This document shows positions 27,407 to 35,879 of a stretch of DNA of 64,000 bases, in pieces. Numbering within the stretch: the first letter of the stretch is position 1; each line of letters starts with the position of its first letter. Below the pieces are notes generated by a model, which had not been told where the DNA came from, did no database searches, and saw nothing but the letters and a program-made list of their open reading frames with translations. The stretch comes from Coleofasciculus sp. FACHB-T130 (GTDB lineage Bacteria > Cyanobacteriota > Cyanobacteriia > Cyanobacteriales > FACHB-T130). The position numbers were made by a program, and so were the translations under genes. The stretch lies in the NCBI RefSeq assembly GCF_014695375.1, contig NZ_JACJOG010000051.1, positions 61,035 through 125,034 of the forward strand. Reading direction: 5' to 3'.

Positions 27407-29578
27407 ATGACTCCTCCCATTGTTAAGCGTTATCTGATCGCCCTGGATCAACATAAATGGATTGGATTAGCTGGTTTTACTATCATTGTCGGTGCATCAG
27501 CCGTCATGGGTATACAACCAGCACCAGCTCCTGTTTTCAAGGCCACAGGGGTACTGGCTTATAACGGGCCGATTGCACCATTTTCAACGACGACGCAAGC
27601 GATTCAAAAGCAGGGTCAAGAGCTGAATGAGGATACGCTGCTAGCAGAGAATGTGGTTAAAGCAGCAGCAACGCGGGTGAAAGCAGACACAACACAAATT
27701 GCTAAAAATGCGAAAGTAAAGCTGCCGGAGGAGGACGAACCGAAGGTTATTCAAGTTTCTTACAGCGATAGCGACCCGAAGCGAGCGAGTGCCACCTTGG
27801 AAGCGCTAATGCAGGGAATGGTGGAACAGAGTCGTTTGATTAACAGCTCCCGGCTACGAGCGATTATTGACTCTATCAGTGCCCGGTTATCTCCTGCTGA
27901 GATGCAACTTAAAGAGGCGCAACAGAGACTAGAGCAGTATATTCGCCAGGAGGGACCCGCACTGGTTGCCGCTCAGGATGGGAGGACACTGGGTGCAATT
28001 TCTGGCAGCCAAGAGCAGCAACGTCAGATTCAGATGACTTTGGAGGGAATTGACACTCAAATTCGTAGTCTACAAAACAAGTTGGGTTTGACGGCGGCTG
28101 AAGCTTACACGTCTTCTGCCTTGAGTGCTGACCCAATTATTAACAGCTTGCGATCGCAAATTCATCAAACTGAAACCCAGCTGCAAATTCTCAGCCGGGA
28201 TTTGCGGCAAGAGCATCCTCAAATCATTCAGCTGAAAAAACAGCTAACAGCCTACAACGAACTGCTATCGTCGCGAGCATCGGAGGTAATGGGTGGAGGC
28301 GGTGTAGCAGCGCCCTTGCCCCCCAGCCAAATTCGCAGAGACAGCAGCCTCGACCCCACGCGGCAAGGTATGGCAAACACGCTGGTAGCTTTACAAACCC
28401 AGCGCGAAACCCTGCAACAGCAACTACAGGCTAGTCGCAAAACCGAGCAGCAACTCCGTGCTGAATATGTAAAAATCCCCAATAAACAGCTGGATCAAGC
28501 CCGACTACAACAGCAGGTTCAGCTCAAACAAGGTCTGTACGATAAGATGCAGGCGGCATTAGTAGATGCCAAAGCAGCAGAAGCCGAGACGGTCAGCAGT
28601 CTTACCATTGCTCAACCGCCACAAGTTGCCGCTAGCGAGCAGAAGAGTCAAAGCTTACCGTTAACGGTAGCTGTGGGAGCTTTGGTCGGAGTATTAGTGG
28701 GTGGCGGATTGATTTTCCTGTTAGCGATGCTGGATGGCACGTTCTACACGGTCGAGGAAGTGCGGGCAGCACTACGACAACGGGATGTTCTGGTGCTGGG
28801 TGAAGTGCCTTTCGTTGTCCTCCAAGATCCGCAATTGGGCGAGACGCCGGTTCTGCTCCAGCAGGATTCTGTTTATCACGAGTATTACGAGCGCTTCCGC
28901 AGCACTCTGCGGCGAGCCAGCGATCAACCTTTGAAAGTAGTGTTATTGACCAGCACGATTAGCCAAGAGGGTAAGACAGTCAATGCTTATAACCTTGGAA
29001 TTGCATCAGCTTGTGCTGGCAAGCGCACTCTAGTGATAGAAACTGATTTGCGATCGCCTTCTGAGTCCAAATTCCTGAAAGTCTCTCCCGATCCAGGTGC
29101 TAGTCTCGAACCCCTACGGTACTACACTCAGTTAAGTGAGTGTATCCGTTTAGTTCCAGATATTGAGAACCTATACGTGGTGCCTAGTCCCGGCCCGGTA
29201 CGTAATCCTGCTGCGATTCTGGAATCCAGCGAACTCAGGCGGCTGATCGAAGATGCGCGAGGTCGTTTTGACTTGGTGATTCTCGATACCCCCGCCTTAA
29301 GCCGGTGCAACGATGCCCTCCTATTGGAACCCTACGCCGATGGTATCGTTCTGGTGACTCGACCCGGTTTCACCCAGGAGAGTATTTTGGTAGAGGCAGT
29401 CGATCAATTGACCGAGGCAGAACTACCACTCGTGGGAGCGCTCATCAATGCGGTAGACACGCCAGTACAGGTTCCCAGCGCGAATAACGAGGATATTGAA
29501 GCCGACATAGAAGAAGAAGAATTAGAACCTTCTCCTTCTCGGTCCGAAAAAGTGCCAAATGAGTACATTAAGCGTTAA
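27407..29578 (+). CDS. Wzz/Wzc-type polysaccharide co-polymerase with BY-kinase-like domain
   Basis: The 723-residue protein has an N-terminal membrane helix (about 16-34), a long coiled-coil part (about 150-420), a second helix near 423-446, and a cytoplasmic P-loop domain. The P-loop reads TISQEGKTV near residue 520 instead of the usual PGEGKS; the Walker A' region is VIETDLRSP, and Walker B is FDLVILDTP. The C-terminal tail is acidic with only one Tyr and no tyrosine cluster. Such proteins set polymer length and work with the Wza-type channel, encoded 167 bases upstream. Autokinase activity is uncertain. Confidence 0.9.
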   Translation: MTPPIVKRYLIALDQHKWIGLAGFTIIVGASAVMGIQPAPAPVFKATGVLAYNGPIAPFSTTTQAIQKQGQELNEDTLLAENVVKAAATRVKADTTQIAKNAKVKLPEEDEPKVIQVSYSDSDPKRASATLEALMQGMVEQSRLINSSRLRAIIDSISARLSPAEMQLKEAQQRLEQYIRQEGPALVAAQDGRTLGAISGSQEQQRQIQMTLEGIDTQIRSLQNKLGLTAAEAYTSSALSADPIINSLRSQIHQTETQLQILSRDLRQEHPQIIQLKKQLTAYNELLSSRASEVMGGGGVAAPLPPSQIRRDSSLDPTRQGMANTLVALQTQRETLQQQLQASRKTEQQLRAEYVKIPNKQLDQARLQQQVQLKQGLYDKMQAALVDAKAAEAETVSSLTIAQPPQVAASEQKSQSLPLTVAVGALVGVLVGGGLIFLLAMLDGTFYTVEEVRAALRQRDVLVLGEVPFVVLQDPQLGETPVLLQQDSVYHEYYERFRSTLRRASDQPLKVVLLTSTISQEGKTVNAYNLGIASACAGKRTLVIETDLRSPSESKFLKVSPDPGASLEPLRYYTQLSECIRLVPDIENLYVVPSPGPVRNPAAILESSELRRLIEDARGRFDLVILDTPALSRCNDALLLEPYADGIVLVTRPGFTQESILVEAVDQLTEAELPLVGALINAVDTPVQVPSANNEDIEADIEEEELEPSPSRSEKVPNEYIKR

Positions 29579-29630
29579 TCATCGCAAATCCAGTTCGGAT
29601 ATCCATCCTCAATGGAAACCGCTAATGACA

Positions 29631-29676
29631 AATGGCTAACCGCTCATTGTAGAAAAGTAATGAGCAGTTAGCCATT
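29631..29676. repeat. Long hairpin after the polysaccharide locus
   Basis: AATGGCTAACCGCTCATT (29631-29648) pairs with AATGAGCAGTTAGCCATT (29659-29676) with one mismatch. The 18-base stem has no T run on its 3' side on either strand, but it probably marks the transcript end between the convergent polysaccharide and rhomboid genes. Confidence 0.6.
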
Positions 29677-29800
29677 CGTAAAAAAAACTAGCTGTAAAGC
29701 GTCTAAAAAAAACCTGTTTAGATTCTTGTTTGTAGCACAGGAGAAGAAGTGACTGCTTTTCCTGATTTTCAAAATATGCAGCTCCGCCAAGAACCGCTTG

Positions 29801-30526
29801 CTAAAAAGTTTGTTGTTCTGGATGATTATCCGAATTAGAAGAAAACAAGCCCAACAGCGGTGCTAAGATTGCCCCGAAAACAAAACCACCAGCGTGTGCC
29901 CAATAGGCAACTCCACCTTGCTCCATACCAATATTCGCAGGCGCATTCAGACTCGCAACACCATAAAAAGCCTGCTGAACAAACCAAAAACCGAGGAAGA
30001 AAACAGCAGGAACGCGAATCGTGGTGAAGAAAATCCCCAGAGGAATTAATGTTAGCACTTGTATATTAGGGAATCTGAGAATGTAGGCACCTAAGACACC
30101 CGCGATCGCGCCACTGGCCCCCAAGGAAGGAATGCCAGAGTTCATTGAAAAATACCACTGAGTTAAAGCTGCTAGAATCCCGCAAGTCAGGTAAAAAATT
30201 AAGTACCTAACGTGACCCAGCTTGTCTTCAACGTTATTGCCAAAAATCCAGAGGAACAGCATATTACCGGCAAGGTGTAAAAACCCGCCGTGCAAGAATT
30301 GCGATGTCACCAGTGTCAGCCACTCCGGTACCGGCTGATTCACGGGTATGCCACTAAAGCTAGCAGATAACTCTCTAGGAACCACAGCGGCAAGGCGAAA
30401 AAAACCTTCCAGCTGTTGTGGAGCCAAAGTCAACTCATATATAAAAGCCAAAATATTCGCAGCAATCAGTCCATAAGTGACATACGGAGTGAGGCGTGTA
30501 GGATTATCATCACGTAAAGGAACCAC
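29801..30526 (-). CDS. Rhomboid-family intramembrane serine protease
   Basis: The 241-residue protein has about six membrane helices. The catalytic Ser138 lies in GASGAIAG and His211 in WAHAGGF; the HGGFLHLAGNMLFLW block (about 79-93) is the family's conserved second-helix motif. Rhomboids cut membrane proteins within the bilayer. The substrate is unknown. The C-terminus is short, polar and cytoplasmic. Confidence 0.93.
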   Translation of the reverse strand: MVPLRDDNPTRLTPYVTYGLIAANILAFIYELTLAPQQLEGFFRLAAVVPRELSASFSGIPVNQPVPEWLTLVTSQFLHGGFLHLAGNMLFLWIFGNNVEDKLGHVRYLIFYLTCGILAALTQWYFSMNSGIPSLGASGAIAGVLGAYILRFPNIQVLTLIPLGIFFTTIRVPAVFFLGFWFVQQAFYGVASLNAPANIGMEQGGVAYWAHAGGFVFGAILAPLLGLFSSNSDNHPEQQTF

Positions 30527-30655
30527 AGGCGTCTTTCCTAACTATCCAAGCAAAAGCTGGAAACAACATAACTTAATTTCTTCCTAGCTGTCTTTTCACC
30601 TCTGGATAGAGATCCCGTATGAGACGCTCTCGGTGAGAAGGTAGAGGCAATAAAT

Positions 30656-30684
30656 AAACCCCTCTAGGGACATTAGAGGGGTTT
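30656..30684 (-). terminator. Terminator of petJ
   Basis: AAACCCCTCTA (30656-30666) pairs with TAGAGGGGTTT (30674-30684) with a seven-base loop. On the minus strand a T-rich stretch follows. It lies about 30 bases after the petJ stop. Confidence 0.8.
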
Positions 30685-30715
30685 AATCATGGTGCATGAA
30701 GAAATTATTGTCAGA

Positions 30716-31048
30716 CTACCAGCCCTGTGCAGCCTTTTCCATGACATAGGCAGCAACATCCTCAATTTGTTGTTTATTCAGACGTCCTTTGAAGGCTGGC
30801 ATAGCATTTTTACCATTCATTACCTGGTTGACAATGGCATCCATCGAATACATCCCATACTTGTCTAGGGCATCCTTCTTTAAAGTTTTATTAGCCATAA
30901 TCACGTTACCGCCGCCCACATGGCAAGCAGCGCAGTTAGCGCTGAAAATTTTAGCACCACTGACTGTATCAGCTGCATTGGCTGGGCGAGTCAAGGCAAC
31001 TGTCAACAGAGCAATCGTCAACAGTAAAACCGATAACAGTTTCCTCAA
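30716..31048 (-). CDS. petJ: Cytochrome c6
   Basis: The 110-residue precursor has a signal peptide to about residue 25 (ANA/AD). The haem motif is Cys39-Ala-Ala-Cys42-His43, and the sixth ligand is Met83 in NAMPAFKG. It carries electrons in the thylakoid lumen from cytochrome f to photosystem I, as the alternative to plastocyanin when copper is short. The start is a TTG, seven bases after AGGAG; no ATG in frame fits. The gene lies next to petE, with a terminator between them, so the two can be controlled separately. Confidence 0.95.
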   Translation of the reverse strand: MRKLLSVLLLTIALLTVALTRPANAADTVSGAKIFSANCAACHVGGGNVIMANKTLKKDALDKYGMYSMDAIVNQVMNGKNAMPAFKGRLNKQQIEDVAAYVMEKAAQGW

Positions 31049-31097
31049 CTTGATTCTCCTCTTCTTAACAGGTCTTCTTAACAGGTACAGTCATAAA

Positions 31098-31140
31098 AAA
31101 AAGCCTTGCAGAACTATTCTAAGCTTCTTCAAGGCTTTTT
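31098..31140 (-). terminator. Terminator of petE
   Basis: AAAAAGCCTTG (31098-31108) pairs with CAAGGCTTTTT (31130-31140), and a T run follows on the minus strand. It separates petE from petJ. It lies about 80 bases after the petE stop. Confidence 0.82.
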
Positions 31141-31218
31141 CTATCACCAAAGAGGAGAAGAAATCTTAAACCTCAAGGGTGATTATGATTGAATTGCCAG
31201 CCTAAAGGAACGGTTCTA

Positions 31219-31638
31219 TTAACCCTCGACTGTAATTTTACCAACCATCCCAGCGCCCCGGTGAGGTTGACAATAGAACGTATAGGTGCCTGCTGGTGTG
31301 TCAGCGGGGAAAGTCGTTTCGTAGGATTCTCCTGGAGAGTTTAGCAACTTGGTGTGAGACAGATCCTTAGCCAGCGCTTTATCTCCGTTTGGCACTCCCT
31401 TATCATCAAAAACAGCATTATGGGGAGCTAGTTTATTATTGACAAATTTTACTGTGTCACCCGGCTTGATTGTGAGTTTAGCCGGTTCAAACTTCAACAT
31501 CCCGGCATCTGTGCCCATTTTAATCGTATAGGTTTCTGCTGATGCAGGAGAAGCTGACAACACAAAGCTAGAGACTACTAGCAGAATTGTGCAAATTAGT
31601 AAACCTAAGCTTCGTGGAATTGCCATTCTCAATCTCAT
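31219..31638 (-). CDS. petE: Plastocyanin
   Basis: The 139-residue precursor has a signal peptide to about residue 34 (ASA/ETY). All four copper ligands are present: His73 in LAPHNAVF, and Cys123, His126 and Met131 in [10 protein letters not shown]. It is the lumenal copper protein linking cytochrome b6f to photosystem I. GGGAGG stands five bases before the ATG at 31638, supporting that start over the methionine four codons later. Confidence 0.97.
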   Translation of the reverse strand: MRLRMAIPRSLGLLICTILLVVSSFVLSASPASAETYTIKMGTDAGMLKFEPAKLTIKPGDTVKFVNNKLAPHNAVFDDKGVPNGDKALAKDLSHTKLLNSPGESYETTFPADTPAGTYTFYCQPHRGAGMVGKITVEG

Positions 31639-31776
31639 CGTTTCCTCCCAAAATTGTCAATTAATTTTGTTTAGTAGTATTTTAGCTTTAACGCTTACAT
31701 TCTGTAGAAAATTAAAACATTTCTGCTTTCTATCAATCGGAGGCATTGGCAGATGCATCCTGAATCGGCACGAAGA

Positions 31777-32268
31777 TCAGAAATCATTTGTACCCCATCC
31801 CGGTGCTACCTGCGCGGCTCTTAGAACAAAGGCTGCTATCGTTTCTACCTCCTGTCGCGGCATCCAACTTTCCGGTACTTGACGACACCAAAAGCTTTCT
31901 TCGCTCCCGTCGTAGGTCATCGGCTGTCGAAGGAAAGCCACGATGCTGTTGATGGTGTCGCGGGGTGGAGTGGCACCAGTCAAGTCCTTCAGGGACAAAG
32001 ATACGGCTGGATTTGGCAGGGTAGCGCCGCCGACATGACAATTTAGACAGTGTTGTTCAAATAACTGCTTTCCTGCCGAGAAATCTTCCACAGAGAACTG
32101 GCGAGTCTGACCTTGCCCATCTAAGTCTAGGGAAATGGGTTCGGTAACTCGCAGGTACTGCCGAACGTAAGAGGTTGCGGCTTGCGCCGGTAGACTGACC
32201 ATCCAGACACCCCAGCAAATGCCTAAAATCAAAAATAAACGGCGAAGTGAGAAGAGTTGACGCAGCAT
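31777..32268 (-). CDS. psbV2: Photosystem II-related cytochrome PsbV2
   Basis: The 163-residue protein has a signal peptide to about residue 30, then a PsbV-like domain with LDLDGQGQTRQFS and the haem motif Cys74-Leu-Asn-Cys77-His78. It lacks the second axial His of PsbV; at the aligned place is Cys128 (SFWCRQVP), 50 residues after His78. That spacing equals the His51/Cys101 pair reported for Thermosynechococcus PsbV2, so a His/Cys haem is expected. PsbV2 is a low-abundance paralogue of PsbV of unclear role. The gene follows psbV on the same strand, with an inverted repeat in the gap between them. Confidence 0.88.
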   Translation of the reverse strand: MLRQLFSLRRLFLILGICWGVWMVSLPAQAATSYVRQYLRVTEPISLDLDGQGQTRQFSVEDFSAGKQLFEQHCLNCHVGGATLPNPAVSLSLKDLTGATPPRDTINSIVAFLRQPMTYDGSEESFWCRQVPESWMPRQEVETIAAFVLRAAQVAPGWGTNDF

Positions 32269-32296
32269 TGACCATGTTATAGATTGACAAAATACA

Positions 32297-32350
32297 AAAA
32301 TTATGAGTTATGAATTTATTCAAAATTCATAACTCATAACTCATAATTTT
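32297..32350. repeat. Inverted repeat with heptamer insertion (possible psbV terminator)
   Basis: AAAATTATGAGTTATGAATTT (32297-32317) pairs with the right arm ending at 32350, which carries an extra CTCATAA unit. It sits directly after psbV, ends in TTTT on the plus strand, and is preceded by AAAA, so it could end transcription in either direction. Confidence 0.6.
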
Positions 32351-32352
32351 AC

Positions 32353-32844
32353 TTAGCGCACGGCTTTACCGCCTCCCCACTGTTCGCCGAGGATTTTCGG
32401 CTGTAGAAGGATATGACCGCCGATCTTAAACAGGTCATCATCTGTGAGATTTCTCATCACCGTATAAATATCGGAACTCTCTGTGCTGGGGTGTACTTCA
32501 GAGATTGCCGTTTCCCCATCGTAGGTCGTGGGATGATGCATATAATCCACCAGAGCGGCAATGTTGTCGCGCGGTGGGGTTGCCCCAGCCAAATCGTCCG
32601 GACCTAGACCGACGTTGAAATCAGTCTTGGTAACGCCCCCAGCATGGCACGAAGCGCAGGCATAGTTAAATAGGCGTTTGCCTTCGGCGACTTGTTTTAG
32701 GTTTAATGTCACCTGCTGTCCTCGATCGTTTAATTTTACGGTGCGAACTTCGTCAGTTAGTTCGACTGCCATTACCTGAGTGACAAGCAATCCGAAGGTG
32801 AAAATTACAGTGGCTAAAGCCAGACTTATGTATCGCTTAAGCAT
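32353..32844 (-). CDS. psbV: Cytochrome c-550 of photosystem II
   Basis: From ATG 32844, which follows AAGGAG closely, the precursor has 163 residues; a longer frame with an upstream methionine at 32937 lacks this site. The signal peptide ends near residue 26. The haem motif is Cys63-Ala-Ser-Cys66-His67, and the second ligand is His118 (mature His92). PsbV is an extrinsic lumenal subunit of photosystem II that stabilises the oxygen-evolving cluster. It heads the psbV-psbV2-petE-petJ row. Confidence 0.97.
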   Translation of the reverse strand: MLKRYISLALATVIFTFGLLVTQVMAVELTDEVRTVKLNDRGQQVTLNLKQVAEGKRLFNYACASCHAGGVTKTDFNVGLGPDDLAGATPPRDNIAALVDYMHHPTTYDGETAISEVHPSTESSDIYTVMRNLTDDDLFKIGGHILLQPKILGEQWGGGKAVR

Positions 32845-33023
32845 GGTTCTCCTTAAGAAATTTGGTGCGAGTTTTTGATCCACAACACAGCTGGACTCAA
32901 TCTTAGTAAGCCGACCCCTAAGTTGCAGGCTTCTCAACCAATCATCTGGACAAAAAGAAGCAAGCCGATTGCCAAAAAGGAAAATCGACTGTTGGGACTC
33001 AGGATAGTTGGTCGGGATTAATT

Positions 33024-33218
33024 TTACCCTCCGTCCGTGCCCGATCCCTGCTTTTGAGACAGAATCTTAGAAATGATGGCCTTGGCATCCTCCAGAGCCA
33101 GACGGCTCTGTTGGGTTTTATAGGCGATTCCCAATTGTTCGCACAGCTTGAAAACCTCCTCTACTGGGAGGTTATAGTCTGCTGCGATTTCGGCAATGGA
33201 CAGGTCTGCAAAACCCAT
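33024..33218 (-). CDS. Small IF2_N-like helical protein
   Basis: The 64-residue product has the pattern SIAEIAADYNLPVEEVFKLCEQLGI, like the IF2_N/helix-turn-helix fold found at the N-terminus of translation initiation factor IF-2, followed by a polar Gly-rich tail. It is short and probably cytoplasmic. Cyanobacteria commonly carry such a stand-alone domain, often labelled an initiation-factor relative; direct function in translation is not shown. It lies just after accD on the same strand. Confidence 0.7.
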   Translation of the reverse strand: MGFADLSIAEIAADYNLPVEEVFKLCEQLGIAYKTQQSRLALEDAKAIISKILSQKQGSGTDGG

Positions 33219-33290
33219 GATGATTGAGAGAGATTGAACCGCTCTAATATCAATATCATCCCACTCTTGCGGTCGCTTTCCCTTCCCTGT

Positions 33291-34229
33291 CTAGTTGCTT
33301 GGGATCAATCTAGAAACTGGACGCTCGGAGTCGATCGTTTCTGACAGGGGAACGGGGGGCGGTGCAGGGGGGAGAAATTGGTGTAGCCGAATGAGTTGGG
33401 CTAGAGTTTTCTTTAACTGAGTGCGGGGCACAATAGCATCTACAAAACCGTGCTGGAGCAAATACTCAGAAGTTTGAAAATCATCGGGGAGCTTTTCTCG
33501 CAAGGTTTGTTCGATCACGCGACGCCCTGCAAAGCCAATTGTGGCTTTTGGCTCTGCGAGAATGATGTCTCCCAACATGGCAAAAGAAGCCGTGACGCCT
33601 CCCGTTGTAGGGTGAGTAAGAACCGGAATATACAGCAGTCTGGCTTCTTGATGACGCTCCAAGGCTCCGGAGATTTTCGCCATTTGCATCAGACTTAGCA
33701 TTCCCTCCTGCATCCTGGCACCGCCGGAGGCACAGACAACCACGACCGGCTTTCTTTCCCAGGTAGCTCGTTCAATCAGGCGGGTAATTTTTTCTCCAAC
33801 GACAGAACCCATGCTACCGCCCATGAAGCGGAAGTCCATGACACCGAGGGCGACAGGCAAGTTTTCCAATTGCCCCATTCCTGTCTGCACGGCGTCCACC
33901 AAGCCAGTTTTGTCTTGAGTTTCTCGCAAGCGATCGCAATATTGTTTGCGATCGCGGAACTTCAACGGATCGGTGGGAAACACCTGTTCATCCAACGGCA
34001 TCCAGGTATTGGCATCGATCAGCTGGCGGATGCGTTCATCGCTGAACACCCGGTTGTGATGGTTGCACTCCAGGCAAACCATATTGTTTGAGCGGAGGTC
34101 TTTGGTATAAGCAAGGACACTACATGCCTCGCACTTTGTCCACAGCCCATCCGCAATCTCACGCTCTTGCCGCTGTTCACTAATTGGCTCTGATTTTCGT
34201 CGATTTGCAAACCAATCAAATAGAGACAT
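33291..34229 (-). CDS. accD: Acetyl-CoA carboxylase carboxyltransferase beta subunit
   Basis: The 312-residue protein has an N-terminal zinc ribbon with Cys33, Cys36, Cys52 and Cys55. The carboxyltransferase domain shows [29 protein letters not shown] and [12 protein letters not shown]. With AccA it moves the carboxyl group from biotin to acetyl-CoA, giving malonyl-CoA for fatty acid synthesis. The length is normal for cyanobacteria, and the gene stands alone without the other acc genes. Confidence 0.97.
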   Translation of the reverse strand: MSLFDWFANRRKSEPISEQRQEREIADGLWTKCEACSVLAYTKDLRSNNMVCLECNHHNRVFSDERIRQLIDANTWMPLDEQVFPTDPLKFRDRKQYCDRLRETQDKTGLVDAVQTGMGQLENLPVALGVMDFRFMGGSMGSVVGEKITRLIERATWERKPVVVVCASGGARMQEGMLSLMQMAKISGALERHQEARLLYIPVLTHPTTGGVTASFAMLGDIILAEPKATIGFAGRRVIEQTLREKLPDDFQTSEYLLQHGFVDAIVPRTQLKKTLAQLIRLHQFLPPAPPPVPLSETIDSERPVSRLIPSN

Positions 34230-34271
34230 GAAAACGGTTAATTCCTCTTATTAAAATGATTTTCCTACGCT

Positions 34272-34484
34272 TTAAGCTTGCTCTTCCTGAATCGGACTCA
34301 ATAATAGCAGAGCGGCCCACCGATCCTGCGATCGCACCTGTAAGGCAGTAGGACTCCCCGCACCAAAATAAGGTGCCACACCGAGGTCGAGAATCCGACT
34401 AGGAATTTGATGAGCCGCTAGCATTTGCTGCATTAATTCAGCTTCCCAGCGAGCGCAATTTGTTTTTAGGGTAATCCAAGACAC
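34272..34484 (-). CDS. Small DUF2007-like protein
   Basis: The 70-residue product begins with GTG and resembles DUF2007-type small signalling-like proteins: WITLKTNCARWEAELMQQMLAAHQIPSRI, then a small beta hairpin region ending ALQVRSQDRWAALLLLSPI. Members are thought to be ferredoxin-like folds of unknown role. It lies between pilD and accD on the same strand. The family assignment is tentative. Confidence 0.6.
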   Translation of the reverse strand: MSWITLKTNCARWEAELMQQMLAAHQIPSRILDLGVAPYFGAGSPTALQVRSQDRWAALLLLSPIQEEQA

Positions 34485-34538
34485 TGGAATATCTTACAAT
34501 ACGGCAGTATTGCGGTAAATCAGGGCAGGGGGAATGCG

Positions 34539-35360
34539 TTAATTGAGGGGGAAAAAGAGTTGCAGGTAAGCAGACCAAATCGCCTCACCCCAAAAAGCTG
34601 CCAAAAGCGCTCCCAGTGCTAGGAAGGGACCAAACGGCATGGGGCGGTGCCGGTCAAGCCAGCCAAGCGCGATCGCTCCCCCACCGGCAAAGGCTCCCAC
34701 TACACAAGCCAAAAACCCAGCCAGTAGCAAATTCTTCCAGCCCAACCAGGCTCCCATCATTGCCGCCAGTTTAGCATCTCCTCCACCCATTGCCGCTCGT
34801 CCCAAAGCGATCGCTCCCGCAAAAGCAATGATGTCAAACAACCAAATTCCGACTACACCACCCACAATGCCTGACATCAAATGATTTGCACTTTCTGCCC
34901 AACTTGCTGCTGGCAGAAAACCGGCGATCGCCTGAAACACTAAACCCAAAATTAAGCCGGTTTGAGTAAGTGGATTGGGCAATGTCATTGTGTCTAAATC
35001 GATCAGCGATAGTGTTAACAACCAGCTAAAAAAAGCCCAATATCCTAGCGTTTGCACCGAAATGCCAAACGTCAAGAAAACTAGCAAAAACAACATCCCT
35101 GTTGCCGCTTCTACCAGTGGATAGCGCCCGGAAATCTTGCTTCTACAGTGGCGACAGCGCCCCTGTAACCGCAGCCAACCGACAATTGGGACATTTTCAC
35201 CTTTACCCAGTCGATGCAGACATTGCGGGCAACGAGAAGGGGGCCAAAGAATCGATAAACCTGCTGGCAATCGATAAACTACCACATTGAGAAAACTGCC
35301 AATTGAGGCACCCAATGCGAAGACAATCGCAGCAGCAGGCAACGCCATCAAATCATCCAT
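34539..35360 (-). CDS. pilD: Prepilin peptidase
   Basis: The 273-residue polytopic protein has the N-terminal methylase-type domain with four zinc cysteines (Cys44, Cys47, Cys69, Cys72) and a peptidase part with Asp121/Asp123 in LIDLDTMTLPNP and Asp195 in GGGDAKL, the two aspartyl-protease acids. It cleaves and methylates type IV prepilins, so it serves pilus assembly, motility and DNA uptake. No pilin gene is close by. Confidence 0.93.
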   Translation of the reverse strand: MDDLMALPAAAIVFALGASIGSFLNVVVYRLPAGLSILWPPSRCPQCLHRLGKGENVPIVGWLRLQGRCRHCRSKISGRYPLVEAATGMLFLLVFLTFGISVQTLGYWAFFSWLLTLSLIDLDTMTLPNPLTQTGLILGLVFQAIAGFLPAASWAESANHLMSGIVGGVVGIWLFDIIAFAGAIALGRAAMGGGDAKLAAMMGAWLGWKNLLLAGFLACVVGAFAGGGAIALGWLDRHRPMPFGPFLALGALLAAFWGEAIWSAYLQLFFPLN

Positions 35361-35375
35361 AGCAATTAGTTATCA

Positions 35376-35425
35376 GTCACGGGTCATGAGTCATGGGTCA
35401 TGAGTCATGGGTCATGGGTCATGAC
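35376..35425. repeat. Heptamer tandem repeat (GTCATGA/GTCATGG type)
   Basis: Six heptamers, GTCATG followed by A or G, run from about 35382, with degenerate copies on both sides. It sits in the 87-base gap between pilD and the 35448 gene. Confidence 0.8.
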
Positions 35426-35447
35426 TAAGGACAATTTAGACTAATCA

Positions 35448-35711
35448 CTAATATATTTCCGACTCAATTTGACTAAAAGGCACAAAACATTCTTGCGGCA
35501 ACAGAATCGGTTTGCCTGCAAAAATCAGCTTGCCCCGATAGGTATACCGATCGATTGCCACCCCTAGAGGGCGCTGCATACGGTCTGGATGGACTTCCGA
35601 GTAAGTCCGATAGATTTGTCGAGCTGCTCTGACGATGCTGGGGTCTAGCAACACGGGGATATCTATCCTTTCCGTCCGATTTTCTAACCGTTGCTGTGAA
35701 GCGTAAACCAC
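35448..35711 (-). CDS. Hypothetical protein
   Basis: The 87-residue product starts at GTG 35711, with AGGGG about ten bases before it. The sequence has ordinary coding composition (PVLLDPSIVRAARQIYRTY, then KLIFAGKPILLPQECF), no signal peptide and no membrane segment. An overlapping frame starting at ATG 35715 is Arg/Ser-rich and looks spurious. The family is not recognised. Confidence 0.6.
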   Translation of the reverse strand: MVYASQQRLENRTERIDIPVLLDPSIVRAARQIYRTYSEVHPDRMQRPLGVAIDRYTYRGKLIFAGKPILLPQECFVPFSQIESEIY

Positions 35712-35827
35712 TCATCTACCCCTGTTATTTGAGCTAGTCTATAATCTACCCGTGCAATTCCTGCAAACTGCAATAGGTATACCAATTTTTGTTGCAGTTG
35801 AGGATGAAATTTTCTTAAGACTGTTCT

Positions 35828-35879
35828 AGGGCTTGGATTAATGCATTGCCCATAGGGCTTGGGTTAATGCATTGCCCAT
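35828..35879. repeat. 26-bp tandem duplication at the leuB 3' end
   Basis: Bases 35828-35853 and 35854-35879 are direct copies of the same 26-base unit with one mismatch. Since 26 is not a multiple of three, reading through the first copy shifts the frame in the second, which creates the present leuB stop at 35838-35840. The old frame continues cleanly to TAA at 35815-35817. Confidence 0.92.

Noticed and set aside
29631..29676. Hairpin considered as a classical terminator
   Set aside because: No T run follows the stem on either strand, so it is listed as a repeat only.
35473..35715. 80-codon minus-strand frame with ATG start overlapping the 35448 gene
   Set aside because: Ser/Arg/Pro-rich composition typical of a shifted frame; the GTG-started frame looks more like protein.
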